A stretch of 64,000 bases of DNA from Streptomyces asiaticus (GCF_018138715.1 NZ_JAGSHX010000006.1:5332001-5396000), one strand, 5' to 3'. Counted from the first letter of the stretch, positions 28,650 to 37,521 are shown. The notes: generated from the sequence alone by a model not told the origin. Numbers and translations: made by a program.

Positions 28650-29285
28650 TCAGGGGAGCGCCGTGAACTCTCCGAACGAGCCGCGGTGGAAGAGCAGCGG
28701 CCCGGATCGTGCCGCGGGCTCGTCCGTGCCCAGGGCCCGGACGCGGCCGACCACGACCAGATGGTCGCCGCCCGTGTGCACGGCGTGGATCACGCAGTCG
28801 ATCCACGCCGGGACGTCCGCGAGCCGCGGTGAGCCGGTGACCGGGGACGGCTCGTAGCGGACGCCCGCGAACTTGTCGGGGCGCCGGGAGCCGCTGACCG
28901 CGAAGGAGCGGCAGAGCTCGCCCTGGTGCGCGCCCAGGACATTGACGCAGAAGACGCTCGCGCGGGCGATGCGCGGCCAGGTGGTGGAGGTGCGGGCCAC
29001 CATGAAGGCGACCAGCGGCGGATCCAGCGACAGCGAGGCGAAGGACTGGCAGGCGAAACCGGCCGGTCCCGTCTCGTCGACGGTGGCGATCACGGTGACC
29101 CCGCTGGCGAAGTGGCCCAGCACCCGGCGGAATTCGGCCGGGTCGACCAGGGGCCGGTCATCGTCGCGCACACAGCGCAGCTCCGGCGGGGGCAGCGGGT
29201 CGACCGGTCGTACGGAGGCGGTCGGCGAGCCGACCGCCCGGAGGTAGCGGACGGCGGTGGCGGCCATACCGGCGTGTCCCATCAT
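28650..29285 (-). CDS. Flavin reductase-like FMN-binding protein
   Basis: 211-residue member of the flavin reductase-like family (HpaC/HsaB type), which supplies reduced flavin to a partner monooxygenase. Family segments: FRRVLGHFASGVTVIAT, GFACQSFASLSLDPPLVAFM, FCVNVLGAHQGELCRSFA and the His in VIHAVHTGGDHLVVVGRV. Start ATG 29285 has AGGGGGA upstream; the longer frame runs into a GPMGPM-encoding repeat and is rejected. Third gene of the minus-strand operon ligase-hydratase-reductase. Possible partners in the regulon are the LLM oxidoreductase or the flavin monooxygenase. Confidence 0.87.
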   Translation of the reverse strand: MMGHAGMAATAVRYLRAVGSPTASVRPVDPLPPPELRCVRDDDRPLVDPAEFRRVLGHFASGVTVIATVDETGPAGFACQSFASLSLDPPLVAFMVARTSTTWPRIARASVFCVNVLGAHQGELCRSFAVSGSRRPDKFAGVRYEPSPVTGSPRLADVPAWIDCVIHAVHTGGDHLVVVGRVRALGTDEPAARSGPLLFHRGSFGEFTALP

Positions 29286-29401
29286 GGCCCCGTCCCCCTT
29301 TCTCGCTTGCTCGGATTTCTCGGCTTGCCCGGCTTTGCTCGGCTTACTCGGGTTCTGCCTTGCTGTCCCGGGTTCCCTGACGGCGTGGTTCTTCAGCGTC
29401 A

Positions 29402-29506
29402 ATGGCCCCATCGGCCCCATCGGCCCCATCGGCCCCATCGGCCCCAGGGCCCCATCGGCCCCAGGGCCCCATCGGCCCCAGGGCCCCATCGGCCCCAGGG
29501 CCTCAG
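29402..29506. repeat. GGCCCCATC tandem array
   Basis: Perfect 9-bp GGCCCCATC units, then 17-bp GGCCCCAGGGCCCCATC units, about 105 bp in all, between the enoyl-CoA hydratase stop and the flavin reductase start in the same operon. It would encode collagen-like Gly-Pro-Met if read, but lies outside both chosen genes. A variable-number spacer or mRNA structure is possible. Confidence 0.85.
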
Positions 29507-30318
29507 CGGCCCTGGTACCCGGGCGGCCGGCGCTCGATGAACGCGCGGACGCCCTCCTGCGCGTCGGCCGTGGTCATGTTGATCTCCTGCGCCGCCGCCT
29601 CGGCGGCGAACGCGGCCGGGCGGCCGGCCTCCAGGGAGGCGTTCACCAGCGCCTTGGTGAGGGCCAGGGCGCGGGTGGGCCCCGCGGCGAGGCGCTCCGC
29701 CCAGGCGCGGGCGGTCTTGGCCAGATCGTCGTCCGGGACGACCCGGTTGACCAGCCCCAGCCGCTCGGCCTCGGCGGCGGGCAGCGCGTCGCCGAAGAAC
29801 ATCAGCTCCTTCGCGCGCTGTGGGCCGATCAGCCGGGCGAGGAGATACGCACCGCCCCCGTCGGGGACCAGACCGCGGCGGATGAACACCTCGATGAACA
29901 CGGCCGATTCGGCGGCCAGCACCAGATCGCAGGCGAGGGCGAGATGGGCGCCGAGCCCGGCCGCGGTGCCGTTGACGGCGGCGATCACCGGCTTCTCGCA
30001 GTCGAGGACGGCGGCGATGAGCCGCTGAGCTCCGCCGCGGATCAGCCGGGCGACATCGCCCGCGACGCGTTCCGCCCCGGTCGGCGCGCCGCGCAGATCC
30101 GCACCCGCGCAGAAGCCCTTGCCGGTGGCGGTCAGCACGACGGCCCGGACGGACGGGTCGGCGGAGGCGTGGTCCAGCAGCGAAATCAGGTGTTCTCGCT
30201 GGTCGGGGGTGATGGCGTTCATCGCCTCGGGGCGGTTGAGCGTGATCCACGAGACGCCGTTGTCAGTGGTGTGCCGTAGAACTGAGTCACGGGAGTCTTC
30301 AAGGGGGGCAGAGGTCAT
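29503..30318 (-). CDS. Enoyl-CoA hydratase/isomerase family protein
   Basis: 271-residue crotonase-fold enzyme expected to hydrate or isomerise an enoyl-CoA. Seen are ITLNRPEAMNAITPD, the first oxyanion segment GKGFCAGADLRG, AAVNGTAAGLGAHLALACDLV (second oxyanion Gly) and FIRRGLVPDGGGAYLLARLIG, where hydratases carry the catalytic acidic pair (here Val-Pro-Asp-Gly; only the later Asp is evident). The ATG 30318 has AGGGGGGCAGAGGTC upstream. It follows the ADP-forming ligase after 16 bp. Confidence 0.9.
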   Translation of the reverse strand: MTSAPLEDSRDSVLRHTTDNGVSWITLNRPEAMNAITPDQREHLISLLDHASADPSVRAVVLTATGKGFCAGADLRGAPTGAERVAGDVARLIRGGAQRLIAAVLDCEKPVIAAVNGTAAGLGAHLALACDLVLAAESAVFIEVFIRRGLVPDGGGAYLLARLIGPQRAKELMFFGDALPAAEAERLGLVNRVVPDDDLAKTARAWAERLAAGPTRALALTKALVNASLEAGRPAAFAAEAAAQEINMTTADAQEGVRAFIERRPPGYQGR

Positions 30319-30334
30319 GGCAACGCTCCATGCG

Positions 30335-32584
30335 TCAGCGGCAGATCGCCAGGGCGTCCAGTGCCACGGCACCTTGGCCACGTTCCAGCACCATCAGCGG
30401 GTTGACGTCCAGTTCGGCGAGGTGGTCCCCGAGCTCCAGGGCCATGCGCTGGACCCGCAGCACGACCTCGACGAGAGCGTCCACGTCGGCGGGGGGAGCG
30501 CCGCGCACACCGTCGAGGAGGGCGCGGCCGCGCAGTTCGGCGAGCATCGCGCGCGCCTGGTCCTCGCCGAACGGGGGGACGCGTACGGCAGCGTCACGGA
30601 GGACCTCGACGAGCACGCCCCCGATACCGACGGTCACGGTCGGCCCGAAGAGGGGGTCCTGGCTCATGCCGACCACCATCTCCACCCCGCGCTCGACCAT
30701 CTGGCAGACCAGCACCCCGTCCAGCTCGACGCCCTCGTAGCGGGCGATGTCGGTGAGCTCCCGATAGGTGTCGCGGACCTGACTGGCCGAGGTCAGCCCC
30801 AGCCGGACCAGCCCCAGCTCGGTCTTGTGGGCGAGCTGCGGCGCGGACGCCTTCATGACCACGGGGTAGCCCACCAGACCCGCGGCGCGGACGGCCGCGG
30901 CCGCGCTGGTCACCAGCTGCTCGCGCGGCACCCGGATGCCGTACGCCCGCAGCAGCTGTTTCGCCGCGTGCTCGCTCAGGCGGTCTCCTGGGCGCAGCAG
31001 ATCGCGCACCTTGCGAAGGGAGGGGGACGGCGTGCGCGGGGCGTCCTCGAAGGGGGAGCGGTAGGAGGCGGTGAAGCGGTGGTGCCCCAGATAGGCGCGC
31101 ACGGCGGTGATGCAGTTGGCGAACGTACGGAAGGTGGCCACGCGGGAGGAGCCCAGCAGGGTGGTGCGGTAGGCGTCCTCGGTGCCGACCGGCGAGCCCC
31201 ACACCACGCACACCAGCTTGTCCGTCTGTTCCGCCGCGTCCACCAGGTCCTGCGCCAGCTTGTCGCTCATGGGCGGGAAGGGGCCGGTGATCGGGCAGAT
31301 CAGCACGCCCACGGCGGGGTCGGCGAGGATCGCGTCGATGATCTTGCGGCCGCGCCAGTCACCGACCGGGTGTCCGCCGTTGTCCACCGGGTTGGCGACG
31401 CTGAGATCGCCGGGTATCCACTGGTGGAGCTCGGTCTGCTTCTCGGGGGAGAGGGTGGGCAGGGTGAGGCCCGCCGCGGTGGCGAGGTCGGCGAAGTGGG
31501 CCCCGGTGCCCCCGGAGATCGAATACACCACGACGCCGTCGGCGAGTGGCGGGCGGGCGCGGGCGAGCAGCGCCGCCGTGTCCTGAAGCTCGTCCAGGCC
31601 GTCCACGCGGATCACGCCGAACTGCCGCATGGCCGCGTCCACCACCGCGTCCGAGCCGGTCAGCTTGCCGGTGTGGGAGGCGGCGGTGCGGGCGCCGGTC
31701 TCGGTGCGGCCGACCTTCACGGCGACGACGGGCACCTTGGCGCGGGCGGCCCGGTCGGCGGCGAGGAGGAAGCCGCGGCCGTCCTTCAGCCCCTCCGCGT
31801 ACAGGGCGATGGCGCCGACCTCGGGCCGGGTGGCGAAGTAGGAGATGAAGTCGGAGGTCTCCAGATCGGCTTCGTTGCCGGTCGGGGCCCAGTGGCTGAG
31901 CCGGATGCCGAGTTCCTGGAGGGTGAAGACCGGGCGGCCCTGGTGGCCTGACTGGGTGATGAGGGCGATGGCGGGTCCGTCGAGGTCGTCGCGGAACTTC
32001 TCGAAGGCGTTGAGGTTGGTGTTGGGGCCGAGCAGCCGCAGCCCGGCGCCGCGGGCCGCGTCGGCCAGCCGGGCCTGCGCGGCGGCGCCCTCGGGGCCGG
32101 TCTCGGCGAAGCCGGAGGCGAAGACGACGGCGAACCTCACCTTGCTCCCGTCGAGTTCCTCGATCACCGGGAGCGGGTCGCGGACGAGGAGGACGGCGAG
32201 GTCGACGGGTTCGGGCAGCGCGGCCACGGACGGTACGCACGGAATGCCGAAGACGGCGGGACGGGAGGGATGCACGGGGTGCAACCGGGCGCCGACGCGT
32301 TCGGCCCAGGCCAGGAGCTGGCGGGTGATACCGGTGTTGGGGCGGCCGTCCGCGTCGGAGGCGCCGATGAGGGCCACCGACTCGGGATGGAAGAAGTGGT
32401 CCAGATCGGGGACGACGGACGTCAGCGGGCGCCCGCTGACGTCCACGTCGTCCACGCCTTCGGCGGTCCCGCCCGCCGCGGTCCTGCTGTGGACATGCAC
32501 GGCGGGGCCGGGGGCCTGACCGCACGCGACAGCGCGGGCATGACGGGAGTTGGTGGTCAGGGTGCCGTAGGTCGATCCAAGCAT
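30335..32584 (-). CDS. ADP-forming acyl-CoA synthetase (acetate-CoA ligase family, fused subunits)
   Basis: 749-residue protein combining the CoA-binding, ligase and ATP-grasp parts of NDP-forming acyl-CoA synthetases. Seen in order are HPESVALIGASDADGRPNTG (CoA-binding Rossmann), ALITQSGHQGRPVF (loop where a phosphohistidine is expected), VVYSISGGTGAHFADLA, and the C-terminal ATP-grasp GYPVVMKASAPQLAHKTELG ... ELDVNPLMVL. Members make acyl-CoA from acid, ATP and CoA or run in reverse to conserve energy. An N-terminal extension of about 60 residues is unusual. ATG 32584 is the best start, with AGGAG 12 bases upstream. Leads the operon to 28650 under operator site 4. Confidence 0.88.
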   Translation of the reverse strand: MLGSTYGTLTTNSRHARAVACGQAPGPAVHVHSRTAAGGTAEGVDDVDVSGRPLTSVVPDLDHFFHPESVALIGASDADGRPNTGITRQLLAWAERVGARLHPVHPSRPAVFGIPCVPSVAALPEPVDLAVLLVRDPLPVIEELDGSKVRFAVVFASGFAETGPEGAAAQARLADAARGAGLRLLGPNTNLNAFEKFRDDLDGPAIALITQSGHQGRPVFTLQELGIRLSHWAPTGNEADLETSDFISYFATRPEVGAIALYAEGLKDGRGFLLAADRAARAKVPVVAVKVGRTETGARTAASHTGKLTGSDAVVDAAMRQFGVIRVDGLDELQDTAALLARARPPLADGVVVYSISGGTGAHFADLATAAGLTLPTLSPEKQTELHQWIPGDLSVANPVDNGGHPVGDWRGRKIIDAILADPAVGVLICPITGPFPPMSDKLAQDLVDAAEQTDKLVCVVWGSPVGTEDAYRTTLLGSSRVATFRTFANCITAVRAYLGHHRFTASYRSPFEDAPRTPSPSLRKVRDLLRPGDRLSEHAAKQLLRAYGIRVPREQLVTSAAAAVRAAGLVGYPVVMKASAPQLAHKTELGLVRLGLTSASQVRDTYRELTDIARYEGVELDGVLVCQMVERGVEMVVGMSQDPLFGPTVTVGIGGVLVEVLRDAAVRVPPFGEDQARAMLAELRGRALLDGVRGAPPADVDALVEVVLRVQRMALELGDHLAELDVNPLMVLERGQGAVALDALAICR

Positions 32585-32702
32585 CGGTATCCGCCACTCC
32601 TGCTCGTTGGCCAATAACCGGGTAGGTGACCAGGGGATTCGGCGTCGGCCGCCGTAGCAAAACTGACGCCAAGTCACATTACCCAGTAGTCAGGTTACTG
32701 AA

Positions 32703-32717
32703 CTGACGGCCTGTCAG
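32703..32717. promoter_or_regulatory. Operator site 4 of the catabolic regulon
   Basis: CTGACGGCCTGTCAG, one half-site mismatch to the consensus. A poorer copy (CTGACGCCAAGTCAC) lies 40 bp away at 32663-32677, closer to the ligase gene, so this promoter may have two sites. Confidence 0.72.
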
Positions 32718-32790
32718 GAATGCTCGGGGCGCGGGGAACACGCAGGGTGACGGAGGGGCCGGCGGAATCGCGGCCCGCTCCGCCTCGCCG

Positions 32791-33945
32791 TCATGCCGTC
32801 GTGCGGGCGACCGTCCTGGCGATCTTCCGGGCGTCGATGGCCAGCTCGCGCAGCATTCCGCTGATCGGGTTGGTATAGCCCGTGAAGTGCAGACCCGGCG
32901 CGCCCTTCAGGGTCCGCCGGCCGTGCGGGAGGGGGCGGCCGCGGTCGTCGAGCACGCCCAGATGGCCGACCAGTTCCTCCAGGCCGCGCCGGTAGCCGGT
33001 GGCGGCGATCACCACCTCGGGGCCGATCCGTGAGCCGTCGGCCAGGACCACCTTGTCCAGATCGAAGGAGTCCACCGCCGAGACCACCTCCACCCGTCCC
33101 GTCCGTACCGCGTCGACCAGCCCCACGTCCTGGACCGGGATCGCGCCCTCGCGTACGCGGGTGTAGAGCCCGGTGTCGGGCCAGGGCAGACCGTGCTCGG
33201 TCAGGTCCGGCATGCTCACCCGGCACATCACCCGCGCCGCCCGGTCCACCGCGCGCCGCGGCAGCCTGCGCACCAGGATGCCGGTGGCCTGCGCGGGCCA
33301 CCCGGCCGTCGAGCGGCGCAGGATGTGCGGCACGGTGCGGATCGCCAGTCGCACCCGGGCCGCGCCGCCCTCGACCAGATCGACCGCGATCTCGGCGCCG
33401 GTGTTGCCGACGCCGACCACCAGGACGTCGCGGCCCTCGAAGGGGCGGGGGTTGCGGTAGTGGGCGGCGTGCAGCAGCTCACCGGTGTAGCCGGCGCGGC
33501 CCGGCCAGTCCGGCAGCCGCGGGGTGTGGTTGAAGCCCGTCGCGACGACGGCCACGGGCGAGGACAGCGCGCGGCCGCCCGTGGCGCGCAGCACCCACTC
33601 CGAGTCGTCGGCCGACCGGTCGATACGGGAGACCTCGACGCCCGTGACGATGTCCAGCCGGTGGTGCTCGGCGTAGCGCTCCAGATAGCGCACCACGTCG
33701 TCGCGCCCGACCCACCGTCCGTAGGACCGGGGGATCGGCAGCCCGGGGAGCGCGGAGAGTCTGCGCGTGGTGTGCAGATGCAGCCGGTCGTAGTGGTTCC
33801 GCCAGGACGCGGCGACCGCGTCGGACTTCTCCAGGACGACGGCGTGGATCCCGCGGTGGCTGAGCGCGGCGGCGGCGGCGAGTCCGCCCGGTCCACCGCC
33901 GATCACATAGACGGGTGAGGACTTCTCGGGGAAGCGGTCGGCCAT
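32791..33945 (-). CDS. FAD-dependent monooxygenase (flavin-containing monooxygenase type)
   Basis: 384-residue two-dinucleotide-binding flavoprotein. FAD loop VIGGGPGGLAAAAAL near the N-terminus, the FMO-type fingerprint YTGELLHAAHYRNP (FxGxxxHxxxY), the NADPH loop VVGVGNTGAEIAVDL and the ATG motif VVATGFNHTP. Such enzymes insert one oxygen from O2 into soft nucleophiles or ketones. Shorter than Baeyer-Villiger enzymes and similar in size to plant YUCCA-like proteins. ATG 33945. It is divergent from the DoxX-DUF35 operon, with operator site 5 about 175 bp upstream, so co-regulation is possible but not certain. Confidence 0.88.
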   Translation of the reverse strand: MADRFPEKSSPVYVIGGGPGGLAAAAALSHRGIHAVVLEKSDAVAASWRNHYDRLHLHTTRRLSALPGLPIPRSYGRWVGRDDVVRYLERYAEHHRLDIVTGVEVSRIDRSADDSEWVLRATGGRALSSPVAVVATGFNHTPRLPDWPGRAGYTGELLHAAHYRNPRPFEGRDVLVVGVGNTGAEIAVDLVEGGAARVRLAIRTVPHILRRSTAGWPAQATGILVRRLPRRAVDRAARVMCRVSMPDLTEHGLPWPDTGLYTRVREGAIPVQDVGLVDAVRTGRVEVVSAVDSFDLDKVVLADGSRIGPEVVIAATGYRRGLEELVGHLGVLDDRGRPLPHGRRTLKGAPGLHFTGYTNPISGMLRELAIDARKIARTVARTTA

Positions 33946-34120
33946 GCCGGTGAGCGTAGTCGGGTATTTGACGGGTTTCGGTCAAACAGTCGGTCAAAGT
34001 GATTCCGGATGGGTTGCGGAGAGGTCACGGTCGGTCGGCGCCGGAACGTCGCCGCGGTGTCCCGTCGGATTCCGCTCCGCCGGTGCGACCCCTTGCGCGG
34101 GTCGCACCCGGCCCATGAAA

Positions 34121-34135
34121 CTGACGTACCGTCAG
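34121..34135. promoter_or_regulatory. Operator site 5 of the catabolic regulon (perfect palindrome halves)
   Basis: CTGACGTACCGTCAG: both half-sites match the consensus exactly. It contains TACCGT, a plausible -10, and lies 28 bp before the DoxX gene. Confidence 0.82.
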
Positions 34136-34163
34136 ATTCGGTGGCGTGGGAGGGTGGGGAACG

Positions 34164-34616
34164 ATGCGGACGATCGGGCTCGACGGGGCCGAATGGCTCG
34201 CCGTACTGCGTATCGGACTCGGCCTGTGGTGGCTCGAGAGCTGGCGGCACAAGAACAAGAAGGACTGGTTCGAGCGCGGCACCGGTATCGGCTGGGCGGT
34301 GGGCGTGGCCGCCAAGCACCGCTGGGCCTTCGTCCGCGGCGGCTTCGACGCGGTGGTCACACCACGTCCCAAGGCCATGGCATACGTCGTCGTCTACGCC
34401 GAACTCGCCCTCGGCCTCGGGCTGACGCTCGGTTTTCTGACCCCCATCGCCCTGATCGGCGCGATCGTGCTCAATCTGCTCTATTTCCTGCTCATGATCC
34501 ACGACTGGGCGGAGCAGGGGCAGAACTCGATGATGGTGCTGATCTCCGTGGTCGGGATCTTCGGCATGAGCTGGCAGACCTGGTCGCTCGACGAGGCATG
34601 GGGGCTGTTCCTGTGA
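34164..34616 (+). CDS. DoxX-family membrane protein
   Basis: 150-residue protein with about four hydrophobic helices (WLAVLRIGLGLWWLES, VVVYAELALGLGLTLGFLTP, LIGAIVLNLLYFLLMIHDW, MMVLISVVGIFG). DoxX/DoxD-type proteins are linked to quinone or redox metabolism and often sit in catabolic operons; the biochemical role here is unknown. ATG 34164 with GGGTGGGGA upstream. Its stop overlaps the GTG of the DUF35 gene (GTGA). Confidence 0.83.
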   Translation: MRTIGLDGAEWLAVLRIGLGLWWLESWRHKNKKDWFERGTGIGWAVGVAAKHRWAFVRGGFDAVVTPRPKAMAYVVVYAELALGLGLTLGFLTPIALIGAIVLNLLYFLLMIHDWAEQGQNSMMVLISVVGIFGMSWQTWSLDEAWGLFL

Positions 34617-35083
34617 GCCCGACGCCGTCCGCGGGCGGCCCGCGCTTCGATCTGCCCGAGATCGACGCCTTCACCCGCCCCTACTGGGACGCTGCCGCCG
34701 AGGGCCGGCTGCTGATCCGGCGCTGCGGCGGGTGCGGCCGGGCCCATCACTACCCGCGCGAGTTCTGCCCGTTCTGCTGGAGCGAGAACGTCGTCTGGGA
34801 GGCGGCGAGCGGCGCCGCGTCGCTCTATACGTGGTCCGTGGTGCACCGCAATGACCTGCCGCCGTTCGGTGCCCGCGTCCCGTACACCGCCGCCGTCGTC
34901 GATCTCGCCGAGGGGCCACGGATGATGACCGAACTCATCGAGGTCCCGGAGAGCGGGCCGAGGGTGGGGATGCGGCTCCGGGTGGCGTTCCGGGCGCCGG
35001 GGGCCGCCGAGGCCGCCGAGGCGGTCAAAGGGGCCGAGGGGGGCGTGCCGGTCGTTCCTGTCTTCCGGCCGGTGCCTGCCTAA
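34613..35083 (+). CDS. Zn-ribbon/OB-fold DUF35 protein, copy 1
   Basis: 156-residue acyl-CoA-associated DUF35 protein. N-terminal rubredoxin-like zinc ribbon CGGCGRAHHYPREFCPFC, then an OB fold (ASLYTWSVVHRNDLPPFG, YTAAVVDLAEGPRMMTELIE). Known DUF35 proteins such as ChsH2 pair with thiolase-like aldolases (Ltp2) or MaoC hydratases in steroid side-chain degradation, binding the CoA part of the substrate. A thiolase-like gene under its own copy of the operator lies at 36122. The C-terminus has an Ala/Glu-rich linker. Confidence 0.88.
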   Translation: MSPTPSAGGPRFDLPEIDAFTRPYWDAAAEGRLLIRRCGGCGRAHHYPREFCPFCWSENVVWEAASGAASLYTWSVVHRNDLPPFGARVPYTAAVVDLAEGPRMMTELIEVPESGPRVGMRLRVAFRAPGAAEAAEAVKGAEGGVPVVPVFRPVPA

Positions 35084-35144
35084 GCGCTTCGCTGGAAGTG
35101 TGGCGATGCGTCGTCGGCCGACTGCGGCGCCGTCGTGGCTGGTC

Positions 35145-35205
35145 GCGCCCGCGCGGCGGAGCCGCATATCGACACAGCCCCGCGCCCCTTCGGGGCGCTG
35201 CCCGA
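35145..35205. repeat. Dispersed intergenic GC-rich element, copy 3
   Basis: Contains CGCGGCGGAGCCGCATAT as in copies 1 and 2, followed by the hairpin CGCCCCTTCGGGGCG (35185-35199). It lies between convergent genes and probably terminates transcription from one or both sides. Confidence 0.6.
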
Positions 35206-35290
35206 GCCGTAGCGGACTACCTCCGACCTGCTTGGCCTGCCGCTGCCCGCCCGGCCTTACCCGCGTCGCCGCCTTACGGCCGTGCCGCCG

Positions 35291-35992
35291 TTATGGCCAC
35301 AGCAGCTCTCGCCGCCAGCCGCCGGGGGCCCCGGGGTCGCGGCGGTAGCGGACCCGTACGTGCCGCCGCCGGGCCTCCTCCTGGTAGAACTCGACCTCGT
35401 CGGCTTCCAGGATGTACAGGGTCCAGGTGGGGGCGGTCGCGTCCGGTTCGCGTTCGGCCCGTTCGTACGCCGTCTCGAAGGCCCGTAGCAGCTCCTCGTA
35501 CGAGCCGAGCACCTCGCTCTGCCGTCCGCTCCCGGCCAGCGCCGCCGCGAGTGCCGCGGGGGACCGGCCGCGCAGATCGGCCGCGCTCTCCTCCCGCCCG
35601 GCCTCGCCGACCCGCCCGCTGACGCGCACCTGACGGCCCGAGCGCATCCAGTGGAACGCGAGCGAGGCATAGGGCCGCTCCGCCAACTCGCGGCCCTTAC
35701 GGCTGGTGCGATGGGTGCCGAAGTGCCAGCCGCGCTCATCGGCGTCATGCAGCATCACCGTGCGTTGGGACGGACGGCAGTCGGCGCTCACGGTGGCCAG
35801 CGACATGGTGTGCGGGCCGGGTTCGCCCGCCTTGGCGGCCTCCCGCAGCCACCGCCGGAAGAGCGAAAGCGGTGCGTCCGGGGCCGTGGCCGGGTCGAAG
35901 ACGGGCAGTTCGCCCGCATGGGGTACGCGCAGGCCGCGCAGCAGTGCGAGGAATGCCTCGGCCTCATCTTGGTCGTCTTGGTCGTCGCTCAT
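35291..35992 (-). CDS. Pyridoxamine 5'-phosphate oxidase-like flavoprotein (PdxH-related)
   Basis: 233-residue FMN split-barrel protein laid out like PdxH: LFRRWLREAAKAGEPGPHTM, SLATVSADCRPSQRTVMLHD (FMN strand), WHFGTHRTSRKGRELAERPY and ASLAFHWMRSGRQVRVSGRV, and a C-terminal half matching the oxidase C-terminal region (WTLYILEADEVEFYQ). The closing R-x-H-x-R part reads RHVRVRYRRD and is weaker than in true PdxH. Could be a paralogue acting on another substrate. Monocistronic and near the catabolic genes, but with no operator copy. Confidence 0.82.
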   Translation of the reverse strand: MSDDQDDQDEAEAFLALLRGLRVPHAGELPVFDPATAPDAPLSLFRRWLREAAKAGEPGPHTMSLATVSADCRPSQRTVMLHDADERGWHFGTHRTSRKGRELAERPYASLAFHWMRSGRQVRVSGRVGEAGREESAADLRGRSPAALAAALAGSGRQSEVLGSYEELLRAFETAYERAEREPDATAPTWTLYILEADEVEFYQEEARRRHVRVRYRRDPGAPGGWRRELLWP

Positions 35993-36121
35993 CGGCTCCC
36001 CATCCGATCACCCGTGAGGGGCCGGGGCAAGCGGGGGAGGGGAGTGCGTATGGCAGGGGCGGGGCGGGCGTGCGTATGGCAGGGGCGGGGCGGGCGTACG
36101 TATGGCCGGAGGCGGGGCCCG

Positions 36122-37300
36122 TCAGCCGCGGCCCAGGACCACCGTGCCCGCCGAGCAGAACCAGCCCCCCGTGCCCGATGCCACGGCCAGCTCCGGCAGC
36201 CGTCCGCCCGCCTTGCGCACCTGGCGCTCCCCGGCCTCGCCGCGTAGCTGCCGTACGGCCTCGACCAGCAGGAACAGCCCGCGCATCCCCGGGTGGCAGG
36301 CGGAGAGGCCGCCGCCGTCGGTGTTGGTCGGCAGCTCGCCGTCCCGGGTCAGCCGCCCCTTCGCCGCGAACGCCCCGCCCTCGCCCTTGGCGCAGAAGCC
36401 GAGGTCCTCCAGCGTCACCAGGGTCATATAGGTGAAGGCGTCATAGAGCTCGGCCACATCGATGTCCGACGGCCGGATGCCCGCCCGTGCGAACGCCGCC
36501 CGCCCCGAGGTCGCGGCCGGGGAGACCGTGAAGTCCTCCCATTCGGACATGGTGGTGTGCGAGACGGCCGTGCCCGAACCCAGTACCCATACCGGGGGTT
36601 TCGCCGTGCCCGGTACGTACTCCTCGGCCGCGAGCAGCACCGCGCAGCCGCCGTCCGAGCGGATGCAGCAGTGCAGCTTGGTGAAGGGGTCGGCGATCAT
36701 CGGACCGCTCAGGACGTCATCGACGGTGATCGGTTCGCGAATCATCGCGTCCGGATTGTGCCCGGCATTGATACGCGCCTGAACGGCGATGTCCGCCAGC
36801 TGTTCGAGGGTGGTGCCGTACTCATGCATATGGCGGCGCGCGGCCATCGCGTACTTGGCGACCAGCGTATGCCCGTACGGGACCTCGAACTGGAGCGGTC
36901 CGCGCGCCCCGAAGGAGAGGTTCGCGGTGCGGCGGCCCGCGCGGATGTCGGCGCGGGCGGTGGAGCCGTAGACGAGCAGAACGGCGCGGGCGTGCCCGGC
37001 GGCGATCGCGTCCGCCGCGTGCGCCGCCATGACCTCCCAGGTGGCGCCGCCGACGGCCGTCGAGTCGGTCCAGGTCGGCCGCAGCCCCAGATACTCGGCC
37101 ACCTCGACCGGTGCGAGGGTGCCGAGCCCCGCCGAGGCGAAGCCGTCGACGACCGACCGGTCGAGACCGGAGTCGGCGAGGGCCCGGCGGGCGGCCTGGG
37201 CGTGGAGGGCGTAGGGGGTGGCCGTGTCGACGCGGCCGCAGTCGGAGAGGGAGACGCCGACGATGGCGACCTTACGGTTGCGCTGGGCTGCGGGCGACAT
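36122..37300 (-). CDS. Thiolase-like protein (lipid-transfer protein/Ltp family), copy 1
   Basis: 392-residue non-decarboxylating thiolase-fold protein. Start VAIVGVSLSDCGRVD, active-site region DSTAVGGATWEVMAAHAADA, and GGGLSACHPGMRGLFLLVEA near the C-terminus. The position of the nucleophilic Cys of true thiolases is not Cys here (GGATWE), so a retro-aldol role as in Ltp2-type proteins is more likely than thiolysis. ATG 37300 has no ribosome site: TACCGT ends 7 bases upstream and the operator abuts the start, so the mRNA is probably leaderless. It would pair with a DUF35 protein. Confidence 0.85.
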   Translation of the reverse strand: MSPAAQRNRKVAIVGVSLSDCGRVDTATPYALHAQAARRALADSGLDRSVVDGFASAGLGTLAPVEVAEYLGLRPTWTDSTAVGGATWEVMAAHAADAIAAGHARAVLLVYGSTARADIRAGRRTANLSFGARGPLQFEVPYGHTLVAKYAMAARRHMHEYGTTLEQLADIAVQARINAGHNPDAMIREPITVDDVLSGPMIADPFTKLHCCIRSDGGCAVLLAAEEYVPGTAKPPVWVLGSGTAVSHTTMSEWEDFTVSPAATSGRAAFARAGIRPSDIDVAELYDAFTYMTLVTLEDLGFCAKGEGGAFAAKGRLTRDGELPTNTDGGGLSACHPGMRGLFLLVEAVRQLRGEAGERQVRKAGGRLPELAVASGTGGWFCSAGTVVLGRG

Positions 37301-37304
37301 GAAT

Positions 37305-37319
37305 CTGACGGTACATCAG
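37305..37319. promoter_or_regulatory. Operator site 6 of the catabolic regulon, abutting a leaderless start
   Basis: CTGACGGTACATCAG flanked T... and A. Four bases separate it from the start codon at 37300 (minus strand), so it covers the probable -10 (TACCGT on the minus strand). Confidence 0.78.
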
Positions 37320-37335
37320 ATTCGGTGGAGTGGAA

Positions 37336-37430
37336 GGGGGCGCCTGCGCCGGCACATCGAGGTCCGGGGGCGCCTGCGCGAGCGCATCGAGGCCCCGGGG
37401 GGAGGGCGCCTGCGCGAGCTCGCCGAAGCC
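37336..37430. repeat. Degenerate 30-bp repeats between genes
   Basis: Three imperfect copies centred on GGCGCCTGCGCGAGC. Codon pattern could suggest Arg/Leu-rich coding, but no start, ribosome site or family match supports a gene. Nothing else convincing lies between 37320 and 37521. Confidence 0.5.
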
Positions 37431-37521
37431 CTGGGGAAGGGGGTGGTCCGGACGATCTCCCGTATGGCCGTGCCCGCGCCTCGAACACAAGCCCCGTCCG
37501 GACCACGCGTGAGGCGTCCGG

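Noticed and set aside
29286..29489. N-terminal GPMGPM extension of the flavin reductase frame
   Set aside because: It is read-through of the GGCCCCATC array; the ATG at 29285 has a good ribosome site and begins the natural domain.
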